From: a virus | Virus record (IMG/VR): IMGVR_UViG_3300044619_000646 | Span: 1 to 33,197 of that record | Length of the DNA stretch: 33,197 bases | Reading direction: 5' to 3' (one strand) | Shown: piece by piece, positions 14,461 through 21,794 of the stretch | Numbering within the stretch: position 1 is the first letter of the stretch | Layout: every line of letters begins with the position of its first letter | Notes under the pieces: generated by a model | The model's database searches: none | What the model was told of the DNA's origin: nothing | Seen by the model: the letters and a program-made list of their open reading frames with translations, nothing else | Translations under genes and position numbers: made by a program

Positions 14461-15018
14461 ATGGCGAAGTCCACCAAGATTTGGGACGGCACGGCTTGGC
14501 ACGACCTGCAAGGCCCTCCGGGGCCAACGGTTGTGTCTGCGGATGCTGGCAACCTCCTGACCCTTGGCAGCGATGGCCTGATTCTGCTGCGCGGCGACAC
14601 GCAATTTAGCGGAATGTGGACGCCGTTTTGTCCAGAGTTGGGTACTTATGAGTCTGCCGAGGGCTATTGGTTTCGTGCGGGGCGTCTAGTCACGCTGTTC
14701 GTTCTTCTTAATATAGATCAAGGAAGGACACCGGGGGATGTAATGTCGGGGACAGACTTTAGTGTCGCGGGCCTGCCATTCGGCGTGGCCGAGTTCTTCG
14801 ACTCTTCCACCAGCGTAGCCAACGCATTGTTCTTCGCTCCCGTCTGTGGTTGCGCTCGCATCGACGGCGGAAAACTAGTTTTTGGCCTACCTGTGGGCGG
14901 GGCTGCTATAGATTTTGCTACCCAAGGAATCACCATTAATCTTGACAAGGCAACTGAAGATGCCTACCCGCTGACAGTGAACATCTCCTACCTCACCGAT
15001 GATGCGAGGATCGGATGA
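14461..15018 (+). CDS. Tail fibre protein with distinct tip domain
   Basis: A 185-residue protein. Residues 1-22 ('KIWDGTAWHDL', then 'GPPGP') repeat the beginning of the upstream gene, including an identical MAKS start. The remaining 160 residues are unlike the neighbours: a beta-rich domain with 'YWFRAGRLVTLFVLLNID' (about 69-86) in a form typical of fibre tips ('Y-x-x-x-G-x-x-V'), Cys-Gly-Cys near 129-131, and a closing 'VNISYLTDD'. Codons here (nucleotides about 14600-14960) include ATA, AGG, TTT and other A/T-ending choices rare in the rest of the window, which suggests that the tip was acquired separately. GGAG lies 8 bases or so before the ATG. Receptor contact is inferred from position. 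Confidence 0.75.
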   Translation: MAKSTKIWDGTAWHDLQGPPGPTVVSADAGNLLTLGSDGLILLRGDTQFSGMWTPFCPELGTYESAEGYWFRAGRLVTLFVLLNIDQGRTPGDVMSGTDFSVAGLPFGVAEFFDSSTSVANALFFAPVCGCARIDGGKLVFGLPVGGAAIDFATQGITINLDKATEDAYPLTVNISYLTDDARIG

Positions 15019-15230
15019 AAATCACCCTTCAGAATAACAAGTCCATCGGTGTGATCGAGGATCGCAACGGGCGGCTGTGGGCCTGCAACTATCACCCAGC
15101 CAAGGCGCTGCCAGATGATGCGCCGCAGGCAGTCAAGGACATGGCTGCGGCCCACTGGACGCCCGAGGTGATTCAGGCGGCGAAGGCCCGGCTCGTACGG
15201 GCCGTCGAGCCTCGTGTCGTGGGCAAGTAG
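15015..15230 (+). CDS. Small protein coupled to tail fibre gene
   Basis: A 71-residue protein overlapping the fibre gene stop by four bases (ATGA), so probably made in step with it. The first half is beta-like ('ITLQNNKSIGVIEDRNGRLWAC'). The second half has two short helices ('APQAVKDMAAAHW' and 'PEVIQAAKARLV'). There is no signal peptide. Small genes directly behind a fibre-tip gene often encode assembly chaperones or capping proteins, so that role is possible, but there is no motif to prove it. It ends two bases before the next fibre gene. Confidence 0.6.
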   Translation: MKITLQNNKSIGVIEDRNGRLWACNYHPAKALPDDAPQAVKDMAAAHWTPEVIQAAKARLVRAVEPRVVGK

Positions 15231-15232
15231 CA

Positions 15233-17488
15233 ATGGCTTACCAGCGAATCCAACTTCGACGCGACATCTCGGTCAACTGGGCTAGAGCCAACCCCGTACT
15301 GGCGGATGGCGAGCCCGGCCATGAGACCGATACAGGCCGCTTCAAGATTGGTGACGGCAAGAAGTCTTGGAAAGACCTGCCGTACAAAGCCGAGATAGGA
15401 CCGCAAGGACCGGCTGGTCCTTTGGGCCCTGTGGGTCAAACCGGCCCCCGTGGTCCTGCCGGGATCAAGGGCGACCAGGGCCCCATCGGTGCATCAGGAC
15501 CGGCAACGGTGCTGTCCATCGGGTCGGTCACCTCCGGCCCAGTGCCCCTGGTGACAGTCACGGGCCAGGCTCCGGCACAGTCCCTGAACTTCGTCATCCC
15601 GAGCGGTGTCAAGGGAGACAAGGGCGACAAGGGTGACATCGGCCCTGCTGGCCCCCGAGGAGAACAGGGCGAGGCCGCAGGCGTTGTCATCAAAGGCAAG
15701 GTCGCTTCTTGGCCGCCGTCCTTGAACCCGGACGTTGGCGACATCTACATCATCCCGAACCCGCCACCGGCTGGCACCCCGGCCAACTTCAATCCCGGTG
15801 ACGGTGCCTTGTGGGACGGCGACTGGGAGAACTGCGGACCCATTCAAGGCCCCAAGGGCGACCGTGGTGACACTGGCCCTACTGGACCGACTGGCCCCGC
15901 AGGCAAGGACGGAGCCAACGGCACCAGTGGACCGGCCGGTGCCCCGAACGTACTGACCATCGGCAGCGTGACTCAGGGCCCCCAGGGCTCCATGCCCATT
16001 GTCTCGATCACGGGAGTCAGCCCAGCACAGACCCTGTCGTTCGTTCTGCCAGCCGCCAGCGAGAACTTCCTGACCATTGGGTCTGTCACGGAAGGTGCAG
16101 CAGCGAGTGCCTCAATCACCGGCACCCCGCCCAATCAAGTCTTGAACCTTGTGATCCCCAAGCCGTGGATCAACCAGGCTACGTCTTTCTACCAGAGTCC
16201 TTATGACGCCTCTGTGGTAGAGGGCTCCACTGTGTCGTTCGAGGCCTACGCCCAGTCCACCGAATACCCGATTGTGTACCAGTGGCAGAAGTCCACGAAC
16301 TCTGCCGACTGGACCGACATCGACGGGGCGGGCTCGGAGTACCTGTCGTTCCAGGCATCGCTATCGGATTCTGGGACGTTGTACCGTTGCGTGGCCTCTA
16401 CGGCCTCTGTCGGCCAGGTTTACAGTGCCATCGCCTCGCTCACCGTCTCGGCCAAGCCCTCCAACTCAACGGGCAAGCAGGACTGGCAGTACGCCTACAC
16501 CCCCGGCCCAGACCGACTCACTGCCGACTGGACTATCTACGACAACATTGGCTATGGCCAACTGAAGATGGTCAACGGAAAGTTCTTTACCTACCGTGCC
16601 AGCAGTTCAGACGGCATCCAGTGGGACAGCCACGTTGGCGGCCCCGACGTTTACAGTGGTGCTTGGCTCAACTCGGTCCACTACTTCAATGGCCGATACC
16701 TAATGTGGTATGCCAGCGGGGACACTTGGACCAATGAGCCAAACTACCAGTACACCCGCAAGATGTACGTCAGTGCGGACGGCAGAAACTGGCAGGAGGT
16801 TCAGCCCGCTGTCCGGTGGTTTGCTGTCGGCGGGATCGCCAAGCCGAGCGTCAGCGGCGACCGCCTCCAGTGGATCAACTACCTGTACTACAACTCCAGC
16901 CCCAAGGCCCTGACCCTTGACTGGACCACTGACGGCCAGACCAACAACTATCTGGCCGCCGGTTCGCAGACCTATACGGGCCCAATCCCGTGGTTCAATG
17001 AGGTGGTCAACGGAGTCGAGGTCACCTCAATCAAGCCGCAGATCAGTGCAGGCTCCTGGCTCTCGACCAGCAACTACGAGACCATCCCCGCTGGGCCATA
17101 CGAGTCCCGCATTGGCAGCAGCGACCCGGTAACTGACCGGTTTACGGGGGCTGCCTACGGGGAACTCAACGGCCAGATGGTGTACGTCGCCTTCACGGGA
17201 TCAAAGTTCTATTACACGGCTGACCCCAGTGGCGGCCCCCTGCAAGTCATCGACCTGCCGCCGGGATATGCGATGCAGGCCCCGGTGTACGGAAATGGCT
17301 GGTGGCTGGCCACCCGCCGCAACCAGCCTGGCGTGTACTACACCAGCAAGGACCTTCTGAACTGGAACACCCACACCAACGTCAGCACCGCAGGGGACTA
17401 CCAGGGCAGGGCTGTTTTCACGGGCGGCCGGTTCGTGTTCCCGGTGGTGTCGGGCGGCGGCATCCAGCACATCGCTTACTCGGTGTAA
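15233..17488 (+). CDS. Large multidomain tail fibre with Ig-like domain
   Basis: A 751-residue protein and the largest of the fibre set. Order: Mtd-N-like base domain (about 5-51: 'DISVNWARANPVLADGEPGH', 'KIGDGKKSWKDLPY'), collagen tract (56-90), IGSVT module (93-123), collagen (126-147), WPP/GDP module (151-210), collagen (209-237), and two more IGSVT modules (240-273, 279-309). An Ig-like domain follows (about 320-405: 'YQWQKS', 'DSGTLYRC', 'ASLTV'), lacking a first-strand cysteine partner for Cys386. The C-terminal 340 residues are rich in Trp/Tyr/Gly with recurring 'F-x-x-R/G-x-Y', 'YVSADGRNW' and 'YYTSKDLLNWN' blades. They look like a sialidase-like or Kelch-like beta-propeller. It should be the main receptor-binding fibre; enzymatic activity is not evident. 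It starts two bases after the previous stop. Confidence 0.8.
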   Translation: MAYQRIQLRRDISVNWARANPVLADGEPGHETDTGRFKIGDGKKSWKDLPYKAEIGPQGPAGPLGPVGQTGPRGPAGIKGDQGPIGASGPATVLSIGSVTSGPVPLVTVTGQAPAQSLNFVIPSGVKGDKGDKGDIGPAGPRGEQGEAAGVVIKGKVASWPPSLNPDVGDIYIIPNPPPAGTPANFNPGDGALWDGDWENCGPIQGPKGDRGDTGPTGPTGPAGKDGANGTSGPAGAPNVLTIGSVTQGPQGSMPIVSITGVSPAQTLSFVLPAASENFLTIGSVTEGAAASASITGTPPNQVLNLVIPKPWINQATSFYQSPYDASVVEGSTVSFEAYAQSTEYPIVYQWQKSTNSADWTDIDGAGSEYLSFQASLSDSGTLYRCVASTASVGQVYSAIASLTVSAKPSNSTGKQDWQYAYTPGPDRLTADWTIYDNIGYGQLKMVNGKFFTYRASSSDGIQWDSHVGGPDVYSGAWLNSVHYFNGRYLMWYASGDTWTNEPNYQYTRKMYVSADGRNWQEVQPAVRWFAVGGIAKPSVSGDRLQWINYLYYNSSPKALTLDWTTDGQTNNYLAAGSQTYTGPIPWFNEVVNGVEVTSIKPQISAGSWLSTSNYETIPAGPYESRIGSSDPVTDRFTGAAYGELNGQMVYVAFTGSKFYYTADPSGGPLQVIDLPPGYAMQAPVYGNGWWLATRRNQPGVYYTSKDLLNWNTHTNVSTAGDYQGRAVFTGGRFVFPVVSGGGIQHIAYSV
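15509..15601 (+). repeat. IGSVT-NFVIP protein module, copy 2
   Basis: Encodes residues 93-123 of the large fibre ('VLSIGSVTSGPVPLVTVTG' to 'LNFVIP'), placed just before a KGDKGDKGD collagen tract. Confidence 0.7.
15683..15860 (+). repeat. WPP/GDP protein module, copy 3
   Basis: Third copy, residues about 151-210 of the large fibre ('KGKVASWPPS', 'GDIYIIPNPPPAGTP', 'GDGALWDGDW', 'GPIQGPKG'). It is the most divergent of the three: the GDP triplet is replaced by PNP and one Cys is gained. Confidence 0.75.
15950..16159 (+). repeat. IGSVT-NFVIP modules, copies 3 and 4 in tandem
   Basis: Encodes residues 240-273 ('VLTIGSVTQGPQGS' to 'LSFVLP') and 279-309 ('FLTIGSVTEGAAAS' to 'LNLVIP') of the large fibre. 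They are separated by only five residues and, unlike the other copies, are not followed by a collagen tract but by the Ig-like domain. Confidence 0.7.
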
Positions 17489-17491
17489 TCC

Positions 17492-18565
17492 ATGTACACA
17501 GCCTTCGATGTCATCGAGTACCTGCTCTCCACTACGGGCGGCGGGGCCCAGGACCAAGAACATAGGGTTCTTCGTCAGGCCTTGTTTCATGCCTACCGGG
17601 ACTTGGTTTCGGTCAGGGATTGGCGTTGGTATCACACGGCCGAGCCCCTGGAGTTGCCGACAGACAGGGACATCACGATCCACACCCTGCCCTGGGGTGT
17701 GCAGTCTGTAGATGCCATCCAACTCCGCGAGCCCCACCTTCTGGCTGACTATGTGGACCCGACCGAGTGGGACCGCCTGACCAACTCCCCGTACCGGCAA
17801 TTGGTGCGGCTGGTCTGGACGGTGGCCCCATCCCAGACCTTTCCCGATAGGTTTGACCTCAAAATCCTCAACGGCTACCGCTACGGTCAGACTTGTATGT
17901 TGACCTATAGGCGGCGGCCAAGGGACCTTCGCTGCACCGGGTGGGAGCCGTCGAGCCGCTCCGGCACAGTGGATTGGGCCGGAACCGAGGTGACCGGCAC
18001 CGGGACCCAGTTCAACAACCAGATGGTCGGGGCTGTCGTTCGGGCCTCCGGTGACGCGACCTACCACCCCGAATCCCTGGCCGGGATGCACCCATTCAAG
18101 GACGAGGGGCTGGTGCTGTCCGTGGCTGGCCCCAACCGGCTCTACGTCTGGAGCCCAGTGGACGGGGTCAAATACACGGGCACCAAGTACATCGTGACCG
18201 ATTACTTGGACATCTCGCCCAATATGTACACGGCCCTACTGTCTGGCTGCGAAGTATGGGTTTCGCGGCTTTTGGGCAAGAATATCGAGGGGGCAACAGG
18301 GGTTTACGGCAGGGACCTCCGTCTCGCCTTTGAGCAGGACGCCATGGCCCCGCTCTCGGGACGCCGCAACTCCCGTGGTCACTACTACAACTTCTGGTAT
18401 CTCCGTCCAGGCGGGGACCAGGGGGATGTCGGTGCTGGCGGCAGCGGGGGCGAAACCGGCCAATGCCCATTGAAGCCGAGCATCTCTGGCGGCAATGCTT
18501 CCAATGACGGCACCGAAGTCTGGGATGGCGGAAGTGCCAGTACCACCTTCGGAGCCTGCGGATGA
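17492..18565 (+). CDS. Neck adaptor-like (head-tail connector) protein
   Basis: A 357-residue protein. The first 50 residues are helical with 'EHRVLRQALFHAYRDLVSVRDWRWY' (23-47). That helix-plus-Trp pattern is seen in podoviral adaptor proteins that bind below the portal. The middle (about 55-300) is beta-rich with several Tyr/Trp strands ('KIVTDYLDI'-like and 'LKILNGYRYGQTCMLTYRRRP'). The last 55 residues are Gly/Ser/Asp-rich and probably flexible. It starts three bases after the fibre gene stop, and its own stop overlaps the next start by four bases. The gene order fibre-adaptor-hub-ejection proteins matches the T7-type arrangement of tubular proteins A and B and internal proteins. Function is inferred from pattern and position. 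Confidence 0.6.
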   Translation: MYTAFDVIEYLLSTTGGGAQDQEHRVLRQALFHAYRDLVSVRDWRWYHTAEPLELPTDRDITIHTLPWGVQSVDAIQLREPHLLADYVDPTEWDRLTNSPYRQLVRLVWTVAPSQTFPDRFDLKILNGYRYGQTCMLTYRRRPRDLRCTGWEPSSRSGTVDWAGTEVTGTGTQFNNQMVGAVVRASGDATYHPESLAGMHPFKDEGLVLSVAGPNRLYVWSPVDGVKYTGTKYIVTDYLDISPNMYTALLSGCEVWVSRLLGKNIEGATGVYGRDLRLAFEQDAMAPLSGRRNSRGHYYNFWYLRPGGDQGDVGAGGSGGETGQCPLKPSISGGNASNDGTEVWDGGSASTTFGACG

Positions 18566-18876
18566 TCCGTATTGCCAAGTGGCCTGGCTGGGTTTCCGCA
18601 GCCTCGCCCTACATCCTCCCGGCCGGTGGGTCTGTCGAGCAGATCAACGCCCAGAGCCTGGTCCCTGGCCAACTCTCGGTCAGGGGCGGCATGGCCCCTG
18701 TGACTCCGGGCACCACAGCCCGGACAATGACGGGACGGGCCGTGCTTGAAATGTGGGGATACAGCACAGGCTCGAACTCCACCGAGTTGATCTTTGCCTT
18801 CACCGACGAGGGCAAGATCGTCCAGATAGCCAACCCCAAGATCGAATACCAAGACCCGACACCTGGGGTGACCTGA
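18562..18876 (+). CDS. Small beta-rich protein coupled to tail hub
   Basis: A 104-residue protein locked by overlaps to both neighbours (ATGA with the adaptor, TGATG with the hub). Its sequence is beta-rich with 'PAGGSVEQINAQSLVPGQLSVRGGMAPV' around 21-48, resembling the opening segment of propeller-type tail hub proteins, which often contain a 'PGQL-x-x-R-x-G' turn. A 'ELIFAFTDEGKIVQI' hairpin lies near 75-89. There is no membrane segment or signal peptide. It may be an N-terminal part of the hub encoded as a separate chain, or an independent tail-tip accessory; the former is inference from resemblance. Confidence 0.65.
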   Translation: MIRIAKWPGWVSAASPYILPAGGSVEQINAQSLVPGQLSVRGGMAPVTPGTTARTMTGRAVLEMWGYSTGSNSTELIFAFTDEGKIVQIANPKIEYQDPTPGVT

Positions 18877-21794
18877 TGGCTTTTACTGGAGAACATACCG
18901 TTGCCTTTTCTCAGGGCCGCAGAGGCGAGGTGTACGTCTACCAGGGCTACGGCAACCGTGGCATGGTCTACAGCCCGTCCAAGAAGTCCTGGCGGCAGGT
19001 GGGCATGGACCCGCCTACCACGGCCCCGGCTGTCTCGTTCAACCCCAAGCCCACCTACTACGTCGCCCGAGTAGACATCGAAAACGCCGGGTACGGCTAC
19101 AACAAGCCCCCCAAGATCGACATCCTGCCAGTATTCGGCGGCCTCCCCAAGCAGAACGCGAAGGCCATCGCCCGAATCGCCAGCGGCAGGGTCCGCGAAG
19201 TAGAGGTCACCAACTACGGCAAGGGCTACTCAAAGACGCCCTGTGTGAGGGTGCTGCCGTCTGAAGAAGACCCTGACTTCGGGAGCGGGGCAGAGTTTGA
19301 GTTGCAACTCGACGGCAAGGGTGCGGCCGGAGACCCCAAGACTGGCATTGTCTATTGGGAAGTCGAGCAAGGGAACGCCGCCAACCGGCTTGGCTATTGC
19401 AAAGAAGACTACGAGCAAGTCTCGGAAAAGCCCCAGGAAAACGTCGAAACAAAGTATTACGTTGCCAATGCCGATGGCGGAACTGGCTCTGGGGCCAAGG
19501 TCAGGCTGACTGGGTTTGGGGTCCTCTGGTTCAAGAAGGTCGGCCAGATCACGACCATCAGGCAGGAGCCTTGCGAGAAGTCCAACGAGTCTCGGAAGGA
19601 CACCGATCCTCTGGTCGAGGTTGAGGCCTTTGGGTCTGGGTACTCAAAGACCGACGAGGTGACTGTCATCCTCAAGCAGCCCCCGTGCGACACCGACCCC
19701 GAGATGCCGTGCAAGTTGGTGCTGAAGGGCTACCCGCTCGGCCACCCCAAATGCCCCGACTTCTGGGCCCTGGCAAAGAAGAACCCGTGGCGATCTCGGA
19801 AGGTTTCTTCGATAGCCATTATGAAGTCCGGCTCGATGTACCTTCGCCAGCCCGCCTGCAAGTTCACTCCCACAAATGGAGGCCGGGCCGTATCGCTGGC
19901 AACAGAGACAAACTGCAACGGCGAGATCACGAAGGTCATCGACAAGAACAAGGAACTTATCGGGCGAACCGTCTTATTTTCTGGGTTTGACTCAAATGCG
20001 GACAGCGGCGGCGAGGCCAAGTTGACTGCCGTGGTTCGGGCCACACTTAGGGGCAAGTACCAGTGCTATTACCGGTACGTCGATGACTCTGTGCCCGAGT
20101 CCGAGGGCGGCCCCCTGTACTCCAACTTGTCTCCGGTGACCGAGGTGGATTGCGGGGACGGTGCATCAGAACTCTTCTGGAGTTACTCGTCACCAAGCGG
20201 CCCAGCCACGGCGGTGGAACTCTGGCGAACCACCAGCAACCAGGCCACCACGCTGTTCCGAGTAGCCAAGATCGGCGGCACTGGATCATTCGGAGACAGC
20301 CTCGATGACCTTTCGGACTGGGAACTGACCGACCCAGACCGAGAGGGTTTCCAGGCCATGCCTATCCTTCTGCCCAACGGTGAACTCAATGCCAACCGCT
20401 TTGGGGTCCCGCCCTCCAACTTTGCCGTGGGGGTGATGTTTCAGGACCGAATGTGGATGGGCGTGGACACAACCGGCAAGGAGCCCAACACCCTGCGGTT
20501 CTCCGAGGCCGATGAGCCGGAGTCCATGGCGGATGTCAACGAGATCATCATCCAGAGCAACCTGCGGGCGACCGACTACCTGACGGCCCTGATCCCGTAT
20601 GCCGGTGCCCTGATCTGCTGTCAGGCCCGACACTCCCACCGGCTCACCTACGTCACTCAGCCGCTCATCGACGCCGCCGTGTTCTTGCTGGCCTACCGGG
20701 GCTGCATCAACCAGCGGTGCTGGGACATCTATGACGGCCGGGTCTACGCCATGGATGACCAAGGGGTGTACTCCCTGGACCCGCAGGGCAATGTCGAGAG
20801 CCTGTCTCTGGGCCTGGACAACCTGTGGCAGGGCGAGATTGATATGTCCCTTAGGGAGTGGTTCATCGTTCGGGCCGACCGCAAGATGAACGTCCTCCGG
20901 GTTAGCCTTGCCATCAAGGGAGACGGCTCGGAGAAGTTCCCTACCAGGCAGTTTGTCTACTCGTTTGACTACAAGACTTGGTGGGAAGAGCGGCACCCTG
21001 CGGAACTCACGGCCGCCACTGACTGCCGTACCATCGACGGGCAGGTCTCCCTGGTCTATGGGACTTCTCGGGGTGAGATGCGTCAGTTGGCCTCTGGGCT
21101 TACCGACCTAGCCGACAACTCTATCCATAGCGTCACGGTTACGTCTCCTGGCCGTGGCTACAGGCAGCCCCCAAAGATCACCGCCCCAAACGGCCATGGG
21201 GCAGTGTTCGAGGCTGGGATCAACTCGGACGGCGAGATCACCGGCATCATCGTCAAGCACCCGGGCACGGGGTACTCCTCCGGCCCGCTGGTCATTGAGT
21301 CCCCTCCGGCCGGTGGCATACGGGCGGCGGCCAGTTGCTCGGTGACGAGCGGAGCCATGCCCGTCCACTGGTCCTTTCGGTCTGGGTGTTTTGAGTACGT
21401 CAGCGACTCCATGGACAAGAAGGGCGGCGAGGCCCAGTCCCGACATTGCTCGGTGACCTACCAGCCGACCCGAGGGCCATGCGACCTCATGCTCCAGGGG
21501 TTCTACAACAACGCCAAGTACCCACGGAGCAACGTGGTCAGGCGGGACCGAGGCACGGGTTTCGTCCACTCCGACCAAATCCCTGCCGCCGTGTTGAATA
21601 TGGCGGCCACTCCTCTACAGGAAGCCGAGGCCCACGGGGTCGCACGGGCACTTTTCTCAGGGAGAGTGCTGGACGATATGCAGGGGTCTGACCGCCATGT
21701 CAGCATCGGCCTGTCTGGGAAGCAGGACGAGGCTGGACCTGTGGCCATCCATGTTGTGGATGTCTATGGGGTCAACGGAAAGGGCCAAGACTGA
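18876..21794 (+). CDS. Large tail hub protein with propeller core
   Basis: A 972-residue protein; the frame is open to 18753, but ATG 18876 overlapping the previous TGA is the natural start. The N-terminal region has GxGY beta-repeats with following P-x-V/I strands ('GYGYNKPPKIDI' near 72, 'GKGYSKTPCVRV' near 115, 'GSGYSKTDEVTV' near 263, a degenerate one near 318) plus Cys pairs. The middle (about 400-745) looks like a propeller: 'YYRYVDD', 'GVPPSNFAVGVMFQDRMWMG' (510-529), 'NTLRFSEADEPESM', 'RVYAMDDQGVYSLD' and 'FVYSFDYKTWWEE'. Two more GxGY units follow (near 759 and 797), then a beta-rich tail. I read it as the tail hub/tube equivalent of podovirus virions (T7 tubular protein B-like role). 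No hydrolase motif is evident. Confidence 0.7.
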   Translation: MAFTGEHTVAFSQGRRGEVYVYQGYGNRGMVYSPSKKSWRQVGMDPPTTAPAVSFNPKPTYYVARVDIENAGYGYNKPPKIDILPVFGGLPKQNAKAIARIASGRVREVEVTNYGKGYSKTPCVRVLPSEEDPDFGSGAEFELQLDGKGAAGDPKTGIVYWEVEQGNAANRLGYCKEDYEQVSEKPQENVETKYYVANADGGTGSGAKVRLTGFGVLWFKKVGQITTIRQEPCEKSNESRKDTDPLVEVEAFGSGYSKTDEVTVILKQPPCDTDPEMPCKLVLKGYPLGHPKCPDFWALAKKNPWRSRKVSSIAIMKSGSMYLRQPACKFTPTNGGRAVSLATETNCNGEITKVIDKNKELIGRTVLFSGFDSNADSGGEAKLTAVVRATLRGKYQCYYRYVDDSVPESEGGPLYSNLSPVTEVDCGDGASELFWSYSSPSGPATAVELWRTTSNQATTLFRVAKIGGTGSFGDSLDDLSDWELTDPDREGFQAMPILLPNGELNANRFGVPPSNFAVGVMFQDRMWMGVDTTGKEPNTLRFSEADEPESMADVNEIIIQSNLRATDYLTALIPYAGALICCQARHSHRLTYVTQPLIDAAVFLLAYRGCINQRCWDIYDGRVYAMDDQGVYSLDPQGNVESLSLGLDNLWQGEIDMSLREWFIVRADRKMNVLRVSLAIKGDGSEKFPTRQFVYSFDYKTWWEERHPAELTAATDCRTIDGQVSLVYGTSRGEMRQLASGLTDLADNSIHSVTVTSPGRGYRQPPKITAPNGHGAVFEAGINSDGEITGIIVKHPGTGYSSGPLVIESPPAGGIRAAASCSVTSGAMPVHWSFRSGCFEYVSDSMDKKGGEAQSRHCSVTYQPTRGPCDLMLQGFYNNAKYPRSNVVRRDRGTGFVHSDQIPAAVLNMAATPLQEAEAHGVARALFSGRVLDDMQGSDRHVSIGLSGKQDEAGPVAIHVVDVYGVNGKGQD

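Noticed and set aside
9966-17488. A diversity-generating retroelement, suggested by the Mtd-N-like fibre bases
   Set aside because: No reverse transcriptase gene and no adenine-substituted template/variable repeat pair is visible in the window. The Mtd-N-like domain is widespread in fibres without such elements.
18753-18875. A GTG start 41 codons upstream of the tail hub start
   Set aside because: It lies wholly inside the 104-residue gene in another frame, and the encoded residues are unlike the rest. ATG 18876 overlaps the preceding stop, as at many other junctions here.
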